Positions 17,448-26,012 of a DNA stretch of 40,459 nucleotides are shown in pieces. Origin of the DNA: Halioglobus sp. (GTDB lineage: Bacteria > Pseudomonadota > Gammaproteobacteria > Pseudomonadales > Halieaceae); assembly GCA_013214285.1 (NCBI GenBank), contig JABSPW010000011.1, positions 1 through 40,459 of the forward strand, written 5' to 3'. The notes under the pieces are model-generated. The model was not told the DNA's origin, searched no databases, and saw only the letters and a list, made by a program, of their open reading frames with translations. Position 1 is the stretch's first letter. Every line of letters begins with the position of its first letter. Position numbers and translations under genes: made by a program.

Positions 17448-18287
17448 CTAGCGGAAGCGCATAACACCCTGCTGCATGGTCGTCGCCACGAGACGGCCTC
17501 CTGCTGTATAAAAACTGCCGCGGGCCAGGCCCCGACCGCCACCGATGCGCTCGGCCTCCACCGTGTGCAGTAGCCATTCATCGGCACGAAAGTCCTCGTG
17601 AAACCAGAGGGCGTGGTCAAGACTCGCGACCTGAAAATCGGTACCCGAAAAATGCCTCCCGTGAGCGATCAGGCAGACATCGATCAGCAAAGTATCCGAC
17701 ATATAGGCGAGCAACGACTGCTGCACGCCACGGTCATCAGGCACCGGGGCCGTCGTCTTCATCCAGGCCTGCAATTTAGGTTCCCGGGGCACGGGATTTA
17801 CCCAATCGACAGGTTCCACTACACGAATATCGAGATCCTCTCCCGTGGTAATCATGAAACTCTCATCGAGATTTCCAGCCTCCAGACTGAGTTGCCGCTC
17901 GTTGGGCAGCGATTCGGGATCCGGCACCGCTGGTATGTCTGGCTGGAAATCGTCACCACGTGACGCCACCTGGAAAGACAGCGAACTGACCAGTATTGGC
18001 TTGTCTTTCTGCGACGCCACCACCCGCCGGGAACTGAAACTGAGACCATCCCGCGCACGCTCAACCTCAAACTCAATCGGCTTTGCCGGATCCCCGGGGC
18101 GCAGAAAGTAAGCATGCTGTGAGTGCAATATGCGGCCTACCTCAACAGTAGCAACTGCCGCGCTCACGCACTGGGCTAATACCTGGCCACCATAGACACG
18201 GAAAGCATCGGGGTGCATATTCTCACCAATAAAGCGGTCACCTACAGTGGGGCGAGGCGTCAGGACATTGAGCAACTGATCGAGCAT
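17448..18287 (-). CDS. tesB: Acyl-CoA thioesterase II (TesB-like)
   Basis: A 279-residue double-hotdog thioesterase (E. coli TesB is 286). The family start [11 protein letters not shown] (29-39) and [11 protein letters not shown] (55-65) are clear. The catalytic trio known from TesB is matched by D198 (YMSDTLL), S222 in the usual Ser/Thr position ([10 protein letters not shown]) and Q272 (TTMQQGVMR). It hydrolyses acyl-CoA to free acid and CoA in the cytoplasm. AGGA lies 6 bases before the ATG. The acyl-CoA synthetase follows in the same direction. It is divergent from the D-glutamate/5-oxoproline operon, with 150 bases between the two start codons. Confidence 0.9.
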   Translation of the reverse strand: MLDQLLNVLTPRPTVGDRFIGENMHPDAFRVYGGQVLAQCVSAAVATVEVGRILHSQHAYFLRPGDPAKPIEFEVERARDGLSFSSRRVVASQKDKPILVSSLSFQVASRGDDFQPDIPAVPDPESLPNERQLSLEAGNLDESFMITTGEDLDIRVVEPVDWVNPVPREPKLQAWMKTTAPVPDDRGVQQSLLAYMSDTLLIDVCLIAHGRHFSGTDFQVASLDHALWFHEDFRADEWLLHTVEAERIGGGRGLARGSFYTAGGRLVATTMQQGVMRFR

Positions 18288-18437
18288 GGTCGTCCTATTG
18301 TGGGCAGCAGAGTCGCTATTATCCAGATTTGTGATGTGATGCCAAACATCGCTGCCACCAGGCGTTCAGGCGCCTGCCTGGACCAGCCGATATTTGATAC
18401 CCTCCCTCGCAGGGCCACCCAAATCACAGGACACAGT

Positions 18438-19220
18438 ATGGGCAACACACTGTCCCCGGCGGAATTGCGCGGTGCCGCGCGCTGCGGCGAACACACTGGC
18501 AACACATCCGGCCTCGCGCCGGGGTTCGTGCAATGCAATATTGTTATCCTGCCCGCCGCATTCGCGCAGAACTTCCTCCTGTTCTGCCAGAACAACCCAA
18601 AACCCTGTCCACTACTGGCAGTCAGCGAGGCAGGGCACGCTCTGCTGCCGAGCCTCGGTGAGATTGACATTCGCAGCGATGTGCCTGCCTATCACGTCTT
18701 CCGACATGGCAAATTGGTCGAAGAGATCACTGATATCGGCCACTTGTGGCAAGACGACCTGGTAACCTTCGCCTTGGGCTGCTCCTTCTCCTTCGAGGAG
18801 GCCTTACTCGCCGATGGCCTCGAGATACGCAATATCAGCCAGAATAGCAACGTACCGATGTATCGTTCCAACATTGACTGCACAGCGGCGGGACCGTTCC
18901 GTGGCAAGATGGTAGTTAGCATGCGCCCCTTCATAGCGTCACACGCAATTCGCGCAATACAGGTCTGTACGCGCTTCCCGGCTGTGCACGGCGCGCCAGT
19001 GCACCTGGGAGATCCTGGGCATATCGGCATTGCAGATCTGAACACGCCCGATTATGGCGATGCCGTGACGGTAGCGCCGAACGAAGTTCCCTTGTTCTGG
19101 GCTTGCGGCGTCACGCCACAATTGGCACTTGCACAAGCTGGGCTGCCTTTTGCCATTACCCACAGTCCAGGCTGCATGCTGGTCACAGACCTGCGCAGTA
19201 GCCAGCTAGCTGTGCTGTAG
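18438..19220 (+). CDS. DUF1445 (YcsI-type) protein, homologous to the N-terminal half of D-glutamate cyclase
   Basis: A 260-residue protein. Family blocks are the start [31 protein letters not shown] (25-39), [14 protein letters not shown] (47-60), [10 protein letters not shown] (111-120), NVPMYRSNI (138-146), [14 protein letters not shown] (180-193) and FWACGVTPQ (220-228). Mammalian DGLUCY, which converts D-glutamate to 5-oxo-D-proline, has this domain fused to a DUF4392 domain; here DUF4392 is a separate gene four positions downstream. The exact reaction of a stand-alone DUF1445 protein is not settled; the name hydro-lyase is only a prediction. ATG 18438 is chosen over an in-frame start at 18213 because AGGA lies 6 bases upstream and the family begins here. 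First gene of the operon; pxpA follows after 13 bases. Confidence 0.88.
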   Translation: MGNTLSPAELRGAARCGEHTGNTSGLAPGFVQCNIVILPAAFAQNFLLFCQNNPKPCPLLAVSEAGHALLPSLGEIDIRSDVPAYHVFRHGKLVEEITDIGHLWQDDLVTFALGCSFSFEEALLADGLEIRNISQNSNVPMYRSNIDCTAAGPFRGKMVVSMRPFIASHAIRAIQVCTRFPAVHGAPVHLGDPGHIGIADLNTPDYGDAVTVAPNEVPLFWACGVTPQLALAQAGLPFAITHSPGCMLVTDLRSSQLAVL

Positions 19221-19233
19221 AGAGCAAGGAACC

Positions 19234-19965
19234 ATGCTACTGAACTGCGATCTCGGGGAGCGCGCCAGCAGCGATGGACTGGAAATAGATGCTGCGGTGA
19301 TGCCTTTTATCGACCAAGCCAGTATTGCCTGCGGTTTCCATGCAGGCGACCCTCTGACCATGCAACGGACTCTCGCGCTGGCGGCACAGCATGGGGTCGC
19401 AGTAGGCGCGCACCCCGCGTATCACGACCGTGAGGGTTTCGGCAGGCGCAGCCTGCAACTCGGTGCCGAAGATATCGCAGCCCACCTGCATTACCAAATC
19501 GGCGCTTTGGCCGGTATTGCCAGTAGCATGGGCTTATGCTTGAGCTACGTGAAACCGCACGGCGCTCTTTACCACGACATGATGCAACAACCAACAGTGC
19601 GCCGCGCTATCCTGGAGACGATCGCCACGCTGCACCCACCATTAACGCTGATGCTGCAATCGAATGCGGCAGCAGATGCCTTACAGGCCGAGGCAAGCAC
19701 AGCAGGTGTAAACTTATGCTTTGAAGCCTTTGCTGACCGCCGCTATGACGACAACGGCAAGCTGCTGCCGCGCGAGGAACCTGGCGCCATACTGGCGGGC
19801 GAGGCGATGTTAGCTCAGGTAGAGCAACTGGCCGAGAGTTCCAGCGTAACCTCGGTCAGTGGCAGAGTGCTTGACTTACGGGTCGATACGCTGTGTGTGC
19901 ACGGCGACAATCCCGAGGCCGTACGGGCTATCGCAGCCATCCGCTCTCGTATCGAGCGTGACTGA
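19234..19965 (+). CDS. pxpA: 5-oxoprolinase subunit PxpA (LamB/YcsF family)
   Basis: A 243-residue protein of usual length. Motifs are LLNCDLGE at the N-terminus, IACGFHAGDP (about 30-39), GAHPAYHDREGFGRR (about 58-72), YVKPHGALYHDM (about 106-117) and EAFADRRYDDNG (about 168-179). With PxpB and PxpC it forms the ATP-dependent prokaryotic 5-oxoprolinase, which opens 5-oxoproline to glutamate in the cytoplasm. AAGGA sits just before the ATG. It starts 13 bases after DUF1445 and ends 6 bases before pxpB. Confidence 0.94.
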   Translation: MLLNCDLGERASSDGLEIDAAVMPFIDQASIACGFHAGDPLTMQRTLALAAQHGVAVGAHPAYHDREGFGRRSLQLGAEDIAAHLHYQIGALAGIASSMGLCLSYVKPHGALYHDMMQQPTVRRAILETIATLHPPLTLMLQSNAAADALQAEASTAGVNLCFEAFADRRYDDNGKLLPREEPGAILAGEAMLAQVEQLAESSSVTSVSGRVLDLRVDTLCVHGDNPEAVRAIAAIRSRIERD

Positions 19966-19971
19966 ACAGCC

Positions 19972-20652
19972 ATGCGATTGAAGCTGGCGGGAGAAGGCGC
20001 CCTCATACTTTACCTCGGCGAGACCGCGGATGACCTAACACTGGCCAGAGTGCAGACAGCGACTATCGCAATCGAGAAGGCTATGGGCAACGAATTGGTA
20101 GACCTCGTGCCCTCCTATGCCTCCATCCTAATTGTCTTTGACCCATTGCTCCGCAGCCATATAGCGGTTGCGCATGGCGTACGCGGCGCCATCGCGAATC
20201 TGAACACCGCAGCCGTGACAGCGGGGCGAGCAGTAACGCTTCCGGTTCTCTACAGTACCGAGGCCGGCGCAGACCTTCAAACACTTGCCGATCACGCAGG
20301 GCTGACTATCGACGACGTGATAAGACTCCACAGCGACACCGAGTACCGAGCATACGCCATCGGCTTTGCGCCCGGTTTCGCCTATCTGGGACAGGTCGAC
20401 AAGCGCATCGCCGCGCCACGACTAGACACTCCCCGAGCCAGGGTGCCACGCGGGTCGGTTGCCATCGCCGATCGCCTGACCGCGGTCTACCCCGCGCCAT
20501 CCCCAGGGGGCTGGAACCTGATTGGACGCTGCCCCCTGCCGCTGTTTCAACCGCATGAAGACCCGGCCATGCGCGTGTCAGTGGGCGATCGGGTGCAATT
20601 TGAACCCATCGAACGCGAGCGTTTTATCGCCCTGGGCGGCCTACTTCCATGA
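19972..20652 (+). CDS. pxpB: 5-oxoprolinase subunit PxpB (KipI-like)
   Basis: A 226-residue protein with the KipI/PxpB pattern: GEGALILYLG at the N-terminus, LVPSYASILIVFDP (about 42-55), the conserved FAPGFAYLG (about 129-137), PRGSVAIAD and the C-terminal GWNLIGRCP (about 182-190). It is one half of the carboxyltransferase-like PxpBC unit of 5-oxoprolinase; the homologue KipI is also known as an inhibitor of the kinase KinA in Bacillus, which is unlikely to be its role here. Its stop overlaps the start of pxpC (ATGA at 20649), indicating coupled translation and a fixed ratio of the two subunits. Confidence 0.93.
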   Translation: MRLKLAGEGALILYLGETADDLTLARVQTATIAIEKAMGNELVDLVPSYASILIVFDPLLRSHIAVAHGVRGAIANLNTAAVTAGRAVTLPVLYSTEAGADLQTLADHAGLTIDDVIRLHSDTEYRAYAIGFAPGFAYLGQVDKRIAAPRLDTPRARVPRGSVAIADRLTAVYPAPSPGGWNLIGRCPLPLFQPHEDPAMRVSVGDRVQFEPIERERFIALGGLLP

Positions 20653-21587
20653 GCCTAACAGTGATACACCCAGGGGTGCTAAGCCTATTACAGGATAGGG
20701 GGCGCCGGGGACAGCAACACCTGGGCCTCACCACCGGTGGTCCGCTGGACGCGACGGCCTTTCAACACTGTAATCGCCTGCTACAGAATCCTCCTGACTG
20801 TACAGTGATCGAAATCAGTGTAGGGGGATTGCAGGCAACCGCGCAAGTGGACACCTTCATCTGTCTGACCGGTGCTGCAATGTCACTGCACATCAACGGA
20901 GAGGAAAGACCGTCCTGGGAGGTACAAGCACTACGCGCTGGCGACTCAATCCGTATCGGCTTTGCGCACAGCGGTTGCCGCGCTTATCTTGGAGTCGCCG
21001 ACGGTTTCAACATCAAGCCAAGTTTCGGCAGCAGTGCAACGGTGGTCAGAGAATGCATCGGTGGACTCCATGGCACAGCACTGTGTGCCGGGGACCGCTT
21101 GCCATGCGCGACAGTCACCCGGCGCAGGCGGTTTTACCTGCCGGATGCAGATCGCCCTCGTTACCATAACAAGCTGACAGTGCGCGTCATTCCCGGCTAC
21201 CAACAGCACCATTTCAGCCGCCAGGAAAAGCGCAACTTTTTCGGCAAACCCTATCGGGTATCCGCACAGTGCGATCGAATGGGTTATCGACTGGAAGGGC
21301 CAACCATTCGGTGCAATCTGTCAGGCCTTCTGTCCGAAGGTATCTGTTTTGGCGCGATCCAAATTCCGCCTGACGGACAACCCATCGTACTCCTCAATGA
21401 TCGGCAGACTATCGGCGGCTACCCTAAGATCGGTGCCGCGCTGTCATTAGATGCTGCTAGACTCGCACAACTGACAGCAGGCGCCACCGTATATTTCACC
21501 CCGATCAGCGTGCATACAGCGCGGCGAGCACTGCAAATGGCGGAACACTTTATCCTCGCACGGCCCCTCAGAGAACGCCAGGCGTGA
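20649..21587 (+). CDS. pxpC: 5-oxoprolinase subunit PxpC (KipA-like, biotin-dependent carboxyltransferase fold)
   Basis: A 312-residue protein with the family signatures GVLSLLQDRGRRG (about 9-21), LTTGGPLDATAF (about 26-37), CDRMGYRLEGP (about 209-219) and the strongly conserved GAIQIPPDGQPIVLLNDRQT with GGYPKIG (about 236-262). It forms the PxpBC complex, which works with PxpA on 5-oxoproline. It overlaps pxpB at its start and the DUF4392 gene at its end (GTGA at 21584), so four to five proteins of this operon are probably translated as a coupled series. Confidence 0.94.
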   Translation: MSLTVIHPGVLSLLQDRGRRGQQHLGLTTGGPLDATAFQHCNRLLQNPPDCTVIEISVGGLQATAQVDTFICLTGAAMSLHINGEERPSWEVQALRAGDSIRIGFAHSGCRAYLGVADGFNIKPSFGSSATVVRECIGGLHGTALCAGDRLPCATVTRRRRFYLPDADRPRYHNKLTVRVIPGYQQHHFSRQEKRNFFGKPYRVSAQCDRMGYRLEGPTIRCNLSGLLSEGICFGAIQIPPDGQPIVLLNDRQTIGGYPKIGAALSLDAARLAQLTAGATVYFTPISVHTARRALQMAEHFILARPLRERQA

Positions 21588-22420
21588 ATGAGCAGAGATT
21601 GAGCGAGTCGATTGAATCACTGCTGGTGGCGCGCAACCCGCGTCAGATGGCAATCGCCCGACAGGGTCTAACACCAGGGTACTACCTGCGCGCAGCACGC
21701 CACCTGCACCGAGCCCGGGGAACAGTCCTTATCGGCACGGGTTTTCCCGTCGCCGACACCTTCGAGACCGATGGACCGGTCGGTGCCATGGCGCTCTACG
21801 AGGCATTGCACGCTTTGGGCGCACAGCCCCTGATCGCCTGCGACGCTCCACTAGCGCAAGGTTTGAAGGCCGATTACGCCGTAATAGAGCTCTGTGCAGA
21901 GGGTCGCGATAGTACTCACAAGCAGGCTGAAGAACAGCTGCGCGCGCTGACGCCCCACGCGGTCGTGGTTATTGAACGGCCCGGACTCACTGCGGACGGT
22001 CATTACTACAATATGCGCGGTGAGGACATTTCTGCTGACTGTCATGTCTTTGACTGGTATGTCGCCGCTGCCACTTGTCCAACCATCGCTATTGGTGACG
22101 GGGGCAACGAAATCGGGATGGGCAACATCGCCAGGACACTGACCGAACTCGATATCAGAGCCTCAGTCACTGGTTGTGACGAATTGCTGGTAGCCGATGT
22201 ATCCAATTGGGGAGCCTACGGCCTGATTGCGTTGCTTGCGTTATGGTCAGGACGCGACCTTTTGCAAGCGCTTGCGCCAGAGGCGCTGCTACAACAGCTC
22301 TTGGATCTGGGCGCTGTCGATGGCGTGACAGGGGAACACACACTCACTGAGGACGGCCTGAGTGTGCAAACGGGGCTGGAGGTTATCCGCCAATTGCGCC
22401 AACTGACGAACTTTCTGTAA
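21584..22420 (+). CDS. DUF4392 protein, D-glutamate cyclase-like C-terminal domain
   Basis: A 278-residue protein matching the C-terminal domain of mammalian D-glutamate cyclase (DGLUCY). Visible marks are TGFPVADTFETDGPVGA (52-68), the acid-rich DYAVIELCAEGRDS, and the glycine motif AIGDGGNEIGMGN (169-181). Established work on DGLUCY shows reversible dehydration of D-glutamate to 5-oxo-D-proline; that this single-domain protein does the same is inferred from the family and from its place directly after pxpABC. The GTG start overlaps the pxpC stop; an ATG four bases later is out of frame. The transaminase gene follows after 30 bases. Confidence 0.87.
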   Translation: MNEQRLSESIESLLVARNPRQMAIARQGLTPGYYLRAARHLHRARGTVLIGTGFPVADTFETDGPVGAMALYEALHALGAQPLIACDAPLAQGLKADYAVIELCAEGRDSTHKQAEEQLRALTPHAVVVIERPGLTADGHYYNMRGEDISADCHVFDWYVAAATCPTIAIGDGGNEIGMGNIARTLTELDIRASVTGCDELLVADVSNWGAYGLIALLALWSGRDLLQALAPEALLQQLLDLGAVDGVTGEHTLTEDGLSVQTGLEVIRQLRQLTNFL

Positions 22421-22450
22421 CGCTGAATATTTAGGCGTTTCTGTGGGACA

Positions 22451-23320
22451 ATGGCACACAATATGAGCACAGCTTATTTAAACGGCACTTACTTACCGCT
22501 GTCAGAGGCACGTATTTCACCCCTGGACCGAGGTTTCTTGTTCGGCGATGGCATATACGAAGTCGTACCCTGCCACGGTGGGCGCTTGGTAGGCTTCGAC
22601 CTCCACCTAGAACGCATGCAGGCTGGCCTGAATGCCGTCGAGATTGATGTGCAGCTAAATCGACGTGCATGGCAGGACATTGCAAATCGCCTGGTCGAGC
22701 TCAATGGCGGCGGCAACCTGGCGATTTACCTTCATATCAGCCGCGGTGCAGACGACAAGCGCGATCACGCCTATCCTGTGGACGTCAAGCCGACGGTGTT
22801 TGCCTTTGCCTCGAGAATCCCACCGGCGCCTGTACCGGACAAGAGCAAGGTGACACCCTACAGTGTGATTACCGCAGAGGATATGCGCTGGCAACGCTGT
22901 AATATCAAGTCTACCTCTCTGCTGGGAAATGTCATGCACTATCAAACCGGACAGGCCGGAGGCCACGATGAAACAATTTTATACAACCCGCGTCACGAAT
23001 TGACTGAGGCTGCGGCTTGCAATGTCTATGTCGTAAAGGATGGTGTGTTGGCCACGCCTTCTTTGGATGAGCAAAAGCTGCCTGGGGTCACACGACGTAT
23101 CCTCTTGGAGATTCTGCGCCGGAACGGCAGCATTCCGCTAGAGGAAAGGATCGTTACATTGCAAGAACTGCAAGTTGCCGATGAAGTTTGGCTGACCAGC
23201 TCCAGCAAGGAGATCATCCCTGTCCTTACCATCGATGATACCCCCGTATCAGATGGCAAAATTGGCGACGTCTGGCTGGCGGCGCAAACCCTTTACTCCT
23301 CGCACAAGTTTGATTTCTAA
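22451..23320 (+). CDS. dat: D-amino acid transaminase (PLP fold class IV)
   Basis: A 289-residue class IV transaminase. SPLDRGFLFGDGIYE (24-38) is the family start, the PLP lysine is K153 in CNIKSTSLLGN, and E186 in LTEAAACNVY binds the PLP ring. The RGADDKRDHAYP segment carries R104-x-H106, which matches the carboxylate-binding Arg-x-His of Bacillus D-amino acid transaminase and argues against branched-chain transaminase or lyase relatives. Reaction: D-Ala + 2-oxoglutarate <-> pyruvate + D-Glu. ATG 22451 or the in-frame ATG at 22463 are both possible, neither with a strong ribosome site. The stop overlaps the racemase start (TAATG). Confidence 0.88.
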   Translation: MAHNMSTAYLNGTYLPLSEARISPLDRGFLFGDGIYEVVPCHGGRLVGFDLHLERMQAGLNAVEIDVQLNRRAWQDIANRLVELNGGGNLAIYLHISRGADDKRDHAYPVDVKPTVFAFASRIPPAPVPDKSKVTPYSVITAEDMRWQRCNIKSTSLLGNVMHYQTGQAGGHDETILYNPRHELTEAAACNVYVVKDGVLATPSLDEQKLPGVTRRILLEILRRNGSIPLEERIVTLQELQVADEVWLTSSSKEIIPVLTIDDTPVSDGKIGDVWLAAQTLYSSHKFDF

Positions 23321-24426
23321 TGGGCAGGCCTAGTCAGGCAATCATTGATCTCGCAGCATTGCGACACAATGTCAACGTGGCAAAACAGCTCGCGCCTCGA
23401 TCACGCATGGTCGCCGTAGTGAAGGCTAACGCCTACGGCCACGGTGCAGTGACCATTGGGCAGGCGTTGCAACCCCTGGTCGATGCTCTGGCCGTATCTT
23501 GCATAGAAGAGGCGAGCGAACTGCGCTATGCCGGCATTACGGCACCAATATTATTGCTACAGGGCGTTGGCGAGCCCACTGATCTAATCACGGCAGCGGA
23601 GCTGGGACTATGGGTTACTGTCGCCAGCGAGCAGCAACTGGGTTGGCTAGAAAAGGCTAGACTGCCAACAGCGGTGCGCTGCTGGCTGAAGGTAAACACA
23701 GGGATGAATCGCCTTGGCGTATCGGCAGATAGTGCCTACTTGTGCCTTCAGCGACTCCTTAACTGTCGCAATGTAGTTGCCGATGTTGTGACCTACACGC
23801 ACCTCGCCGCAGCAGAAGATTTACAGAGCAAGCAGACCGAGCGGCAGCTAGCCGCATTCGACGCCCTGAACTGCTCTACACAGCGCAGCGCAGCCAACTC
23901 CGCAGCTCTGATAGCCTGGCCTGCGGCGCATTACGACTGGGTTCGCCCTGGCTATATGCTCTACGGCAATTCCCCTATGAGCGAGGATCGGCCGTCAAGC
24001 CCGCAACTTCAGCCTGTCATGACCCTGTCTTCCAGCGTCATCGCCGTACGCAACGTCGAAACGGGCGAATCCGTCGGATACGGATCTGCATGGATCGCCA
24101 AGCGACCATCGCAAATCGCTACAGTGACCATTGGCTATGGCGACGGCTATCCACGACATGCGGTCAACGGCACGCCAGTACTGGTGAATGGGCAACGTGC
24201 CGCGCTTGCAGGCAGGGTATCTATGGACATGATCATGGTCGATGTCACCGACCTGAATCCTGTGCGGACCGGCGACGAGGTCATGCTCTGGGGGCCGGGA
24301 TTACCCGTTGCAGAAGTCGCCCGCAACGCAGGCACTGTCGGTTACGAACTGATGGCTAGAATGCCCGCGCGCACGCCGCGCGTTGTCCGCGACACGCATA
24401 ATAAGGCGTTAAAATCCAGCGCATAG
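23320..24426 (+). CDS. alr: Alanine racemase
   Basis: A 368-residue fold type III PLP enzyme. The PLP lysine is K35 in VAVVKANAYGHG, the second catalytic base is Y254 in ESVGYGSAW, and the family blocks VNTGMNRLG, RPGYMLYG, TIGYGDGYPR and GRVSMDMIMVDVT are all intact. It interconverts L- and D-alanine. Its start codon overlaps the stop of the D-amino acid transaminase, so the pair is made together: the racemase supplies or removes the D-Ala that the transaminase exchanges with D-Glu. It could be the cell's only racemase or a catabolic second copy (DadX-like role); the operon favours the latter. Confidence 0.93.
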   Translation: MGRPSQAIIDLAALRHNVNVAKQLAPRSRMVAVVKANAYGHGAVTIGQALQPLVDALAVSCIEEASELRYAGITAPILLLQGVGEPTDLITAAELGLWVTVASEQQLGWLEKARLPTAVRCWLKVNTGMNRLGVSADSAYLCLQRLLNCRNVVADVVTYTHLAAAEDLQSKQTERQLAAFDALNCSTQRSAANSAALIAWPAAHYDWVRPGYMLYGNSPMSEDRPSSPQLQPVMTLSSSVIAVRNVETGESVGYGSAWIAKRPSQIATVTIGYGDGYPRHAVNGTPVLVNGQRAALAGRVSMDMIMVDVTDLNPVRTGDEVMLWGPGLPVAEVARNAGTVGYELMARMPARTPRVVRDTHNKALKSSA

Positions 24427-24485
24427 CGCAGACTCACTGTATAAGCTCAACACAAGCTCGTTCGTCCCCACTCACTATTCGCCGC

Positions 24486-24500
24486 GGAGAAAGGACCATT
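24486..24500 (+). promoter_or_regulatory. Shine-Dalgarno plus ATT: probable rare start codon
   Basis: GGAG at 24486-24489 and the overlapping purine run AAAGGA up to 24495 stand directly before ATT at 24498; GGAG leaves an 8-base spacer. No ATG, GTG or TTG occurs in this frame between the previous gene and 24612, although ligase-like protein sequence is already readable from 24501. Confidence 0.5.
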
Positions 24501-26012
24501 TCCAATAACCCGTTTCATAGCCTACTGCACCAAATACCTGCTCGACACGCAAGCATCACGCCGAATGCAACTGCCCTCTGGTGGCAGGACCAACCGATCA
24601 GCTACCAACAGTTGCATAACAACATCGAGACCTTAGCCCTGCGCCTTGCCGCAAAGGGCAGGGCCGGTGACCGCGTTGCAGTACTCTCCTGGAATCGTCC
24701 CGAGTTTATCGAGTTAATCTACGCCGTGTCTGCCGCGGGTCGTATCCTGGTGCCTGTGAATACCCGACTCGCCGCCGCGGAAGTTAACTACCAACTGCGA
24801 GCCACCGGCGCCACACTGTTGTTCAGCGAGAATTCACTCCTAGCGCCCCTTAAACAGCAGGCGGACTTCCCTGCATCCCTCCAGGTCATCGACCTCAATG
24901 ATGATTTCGAGATATGGCGAACCCAGAGACAGGCAACGGCGCTGCCGCACGTCTCTCCAGAGGACACGGTTTGGATTCTATTCACTTCCGGTTCTACCGG
25001 ACGCCCCAAGGGCGCGCGGCTAAGCCACCGTTCGTTTATGGCTGGGTTGCGCTCTGCCGCGATGGCAAGGCCAGTGCATCCCGATGACCGCTATTATTAC
25101 CCTTTCCCTCTTTTTCATGTGTCGGCACACAACGTCCTGTTGCAGCATCTATACGGTGCAGGCGTCGTGTTGGCAAGCGCTTTTGACGCAGATGCAACAT
25201 TGCGCGCATGCCGCGAGCTCGGTGTCACTAGTCTATCTCTCGCTCCTACCATGATACGCCGCTTGCTGGACCACGCAGAATTTCACCCCGATCACCTAGC
25301 AGCAGTGCATACCATTGGTTACGGGGCCTCCGCCATGCCAAAGGCGCTGCTGCAATCGCTGATGGAACGAACAACAGTCGATCTATGTCAGAGCTACGGC
25401 ATGACAGAACTGTCTGGCAGTGTCGCCTTTCTTACTGTCGCAGATCACCAATTGGCAGCGCGTGGCCGACCTGAACTTTTGCATTCGGTCGGCCGTCCCT
25501 TGCCTACCGCCAAATTGAAACTAGTTGATACAGAAGGCAGGGAGTGCTCGACAGGAGACAGTGGCGAGATCCTGGTGCAAGGACCCCAATGTATGGAAGG
25601 TTACTACAACGACCGGGCAGCGACAGACGCGGCTCTGGTCAACGGTTGGCTGCACACGGGAGATATCGGCCGTTTCGATAAGGAGGGCTACCTCTATATC
25701 GTCGACCGAAAGAAAGATATGATCATCAGCGGCGGCGAAAACATCGCCTCACGGGAGGTCGAAGAAGCATTACTGCACCACGATACCGTGCGAAACTGCG
25801 CCGTCATAGGACTACCGGACCCCCACTGGGGAGAAGCGCTCTGTGCAGTCCTAGAAGTCAATGACGATATAGCAGACGAAACACTAGCCACACACTGCCG
25901 CAGCATCGTAGCCGGATTCAAAGTCCCTAAACGCTGGATACGCGTGGACAAATTACCGCTCAATGCTGCGGGAAAGATCGACAAACCCTTGCTGCGTCAG
26001 CGCTACACTTAG
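24498..26012 (+). CDS. AMP-dependent acyl-CoA synthetase/ligase, probable ATT start
   Basis: From ATT 24498 this is 504 residues, a normal length for the family. It shows FTSGSTGRPKG (P-loop), YGMTELSG, HTGDIGRFDKEGYLYIVDRK as the hinge region, ISGGENIASREVEE and the C-terminal catalytic lysine in AAGKIDKPLL. The first ~38 residues (NPFHSLLHQIPARHA, then ALWWQDQPISYQQL) are typical ligase N-terminal sequence and lie before the first ordinary start (TTG 24612, no ribosome site). The substrate is a carboxylic acid of unknown type. It follows alr by 71 bases and may belong to the D-amino-acid operon. Its stop shares two bases with the stop of the convergent AI-2E gene. Confidence 0.85.
   Translation: MSNNPFHSLLHQIPARHASITPNATALWWQDQPISYQQLHNNIETLALRLAAKGRAGDRVAVLSWNRPEFIELIYAVSAAGRILVPVNTRLAAAEVNYQLRATGATLLFSENSLLAPLKQQADFPASLQVIDLNDDFEIWRTQRQATALPHVSPEDTVWILFTSGSTGRPKGARLSHRSFMAGLRSAAMARPVHPDDRYYYPFPLFHVSAHNVLLQHLYGAGVVLASAFDADATLRACRELGVTSLSLAPTMIRRLLDHAEFHPDHLAAVHTIGYGASAMPKALLQSLMERTTVDLCQSYGMTELSGSVAFLTVADHQLAARGRPELLHSVGRPLPTAKLKLVDTEGRECSTGDSGEILVQGPQCMEGYYNDRAATDAALVNGWLHTGDIGRFDKEGYLYIVDRKKDMIISGGENIASREVEEALLHHDTVRNCAVIGLPDPHWGEALCAVLEVNDDIADETLATHCRSIVAGFKVPKRWIRVDKLPLNAAGKIDKPLLRQRYT

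Noticed and set aside
18213..18437. Longer N-terminus for the DUF1445 protein
   Set aside because: It would overlap the divergent tesB start, and the family begins at ATG 18438 with a good ribosome site.
22451..23320. Branched-chain transaminase or aminodeoxychorismate lyase identity for the class IV PLP gene
   Set aside because: The Arg-x-His carboxylate trap (R104, H106) and the alr/D-glutamate context fit D-amino acid transaminase better.
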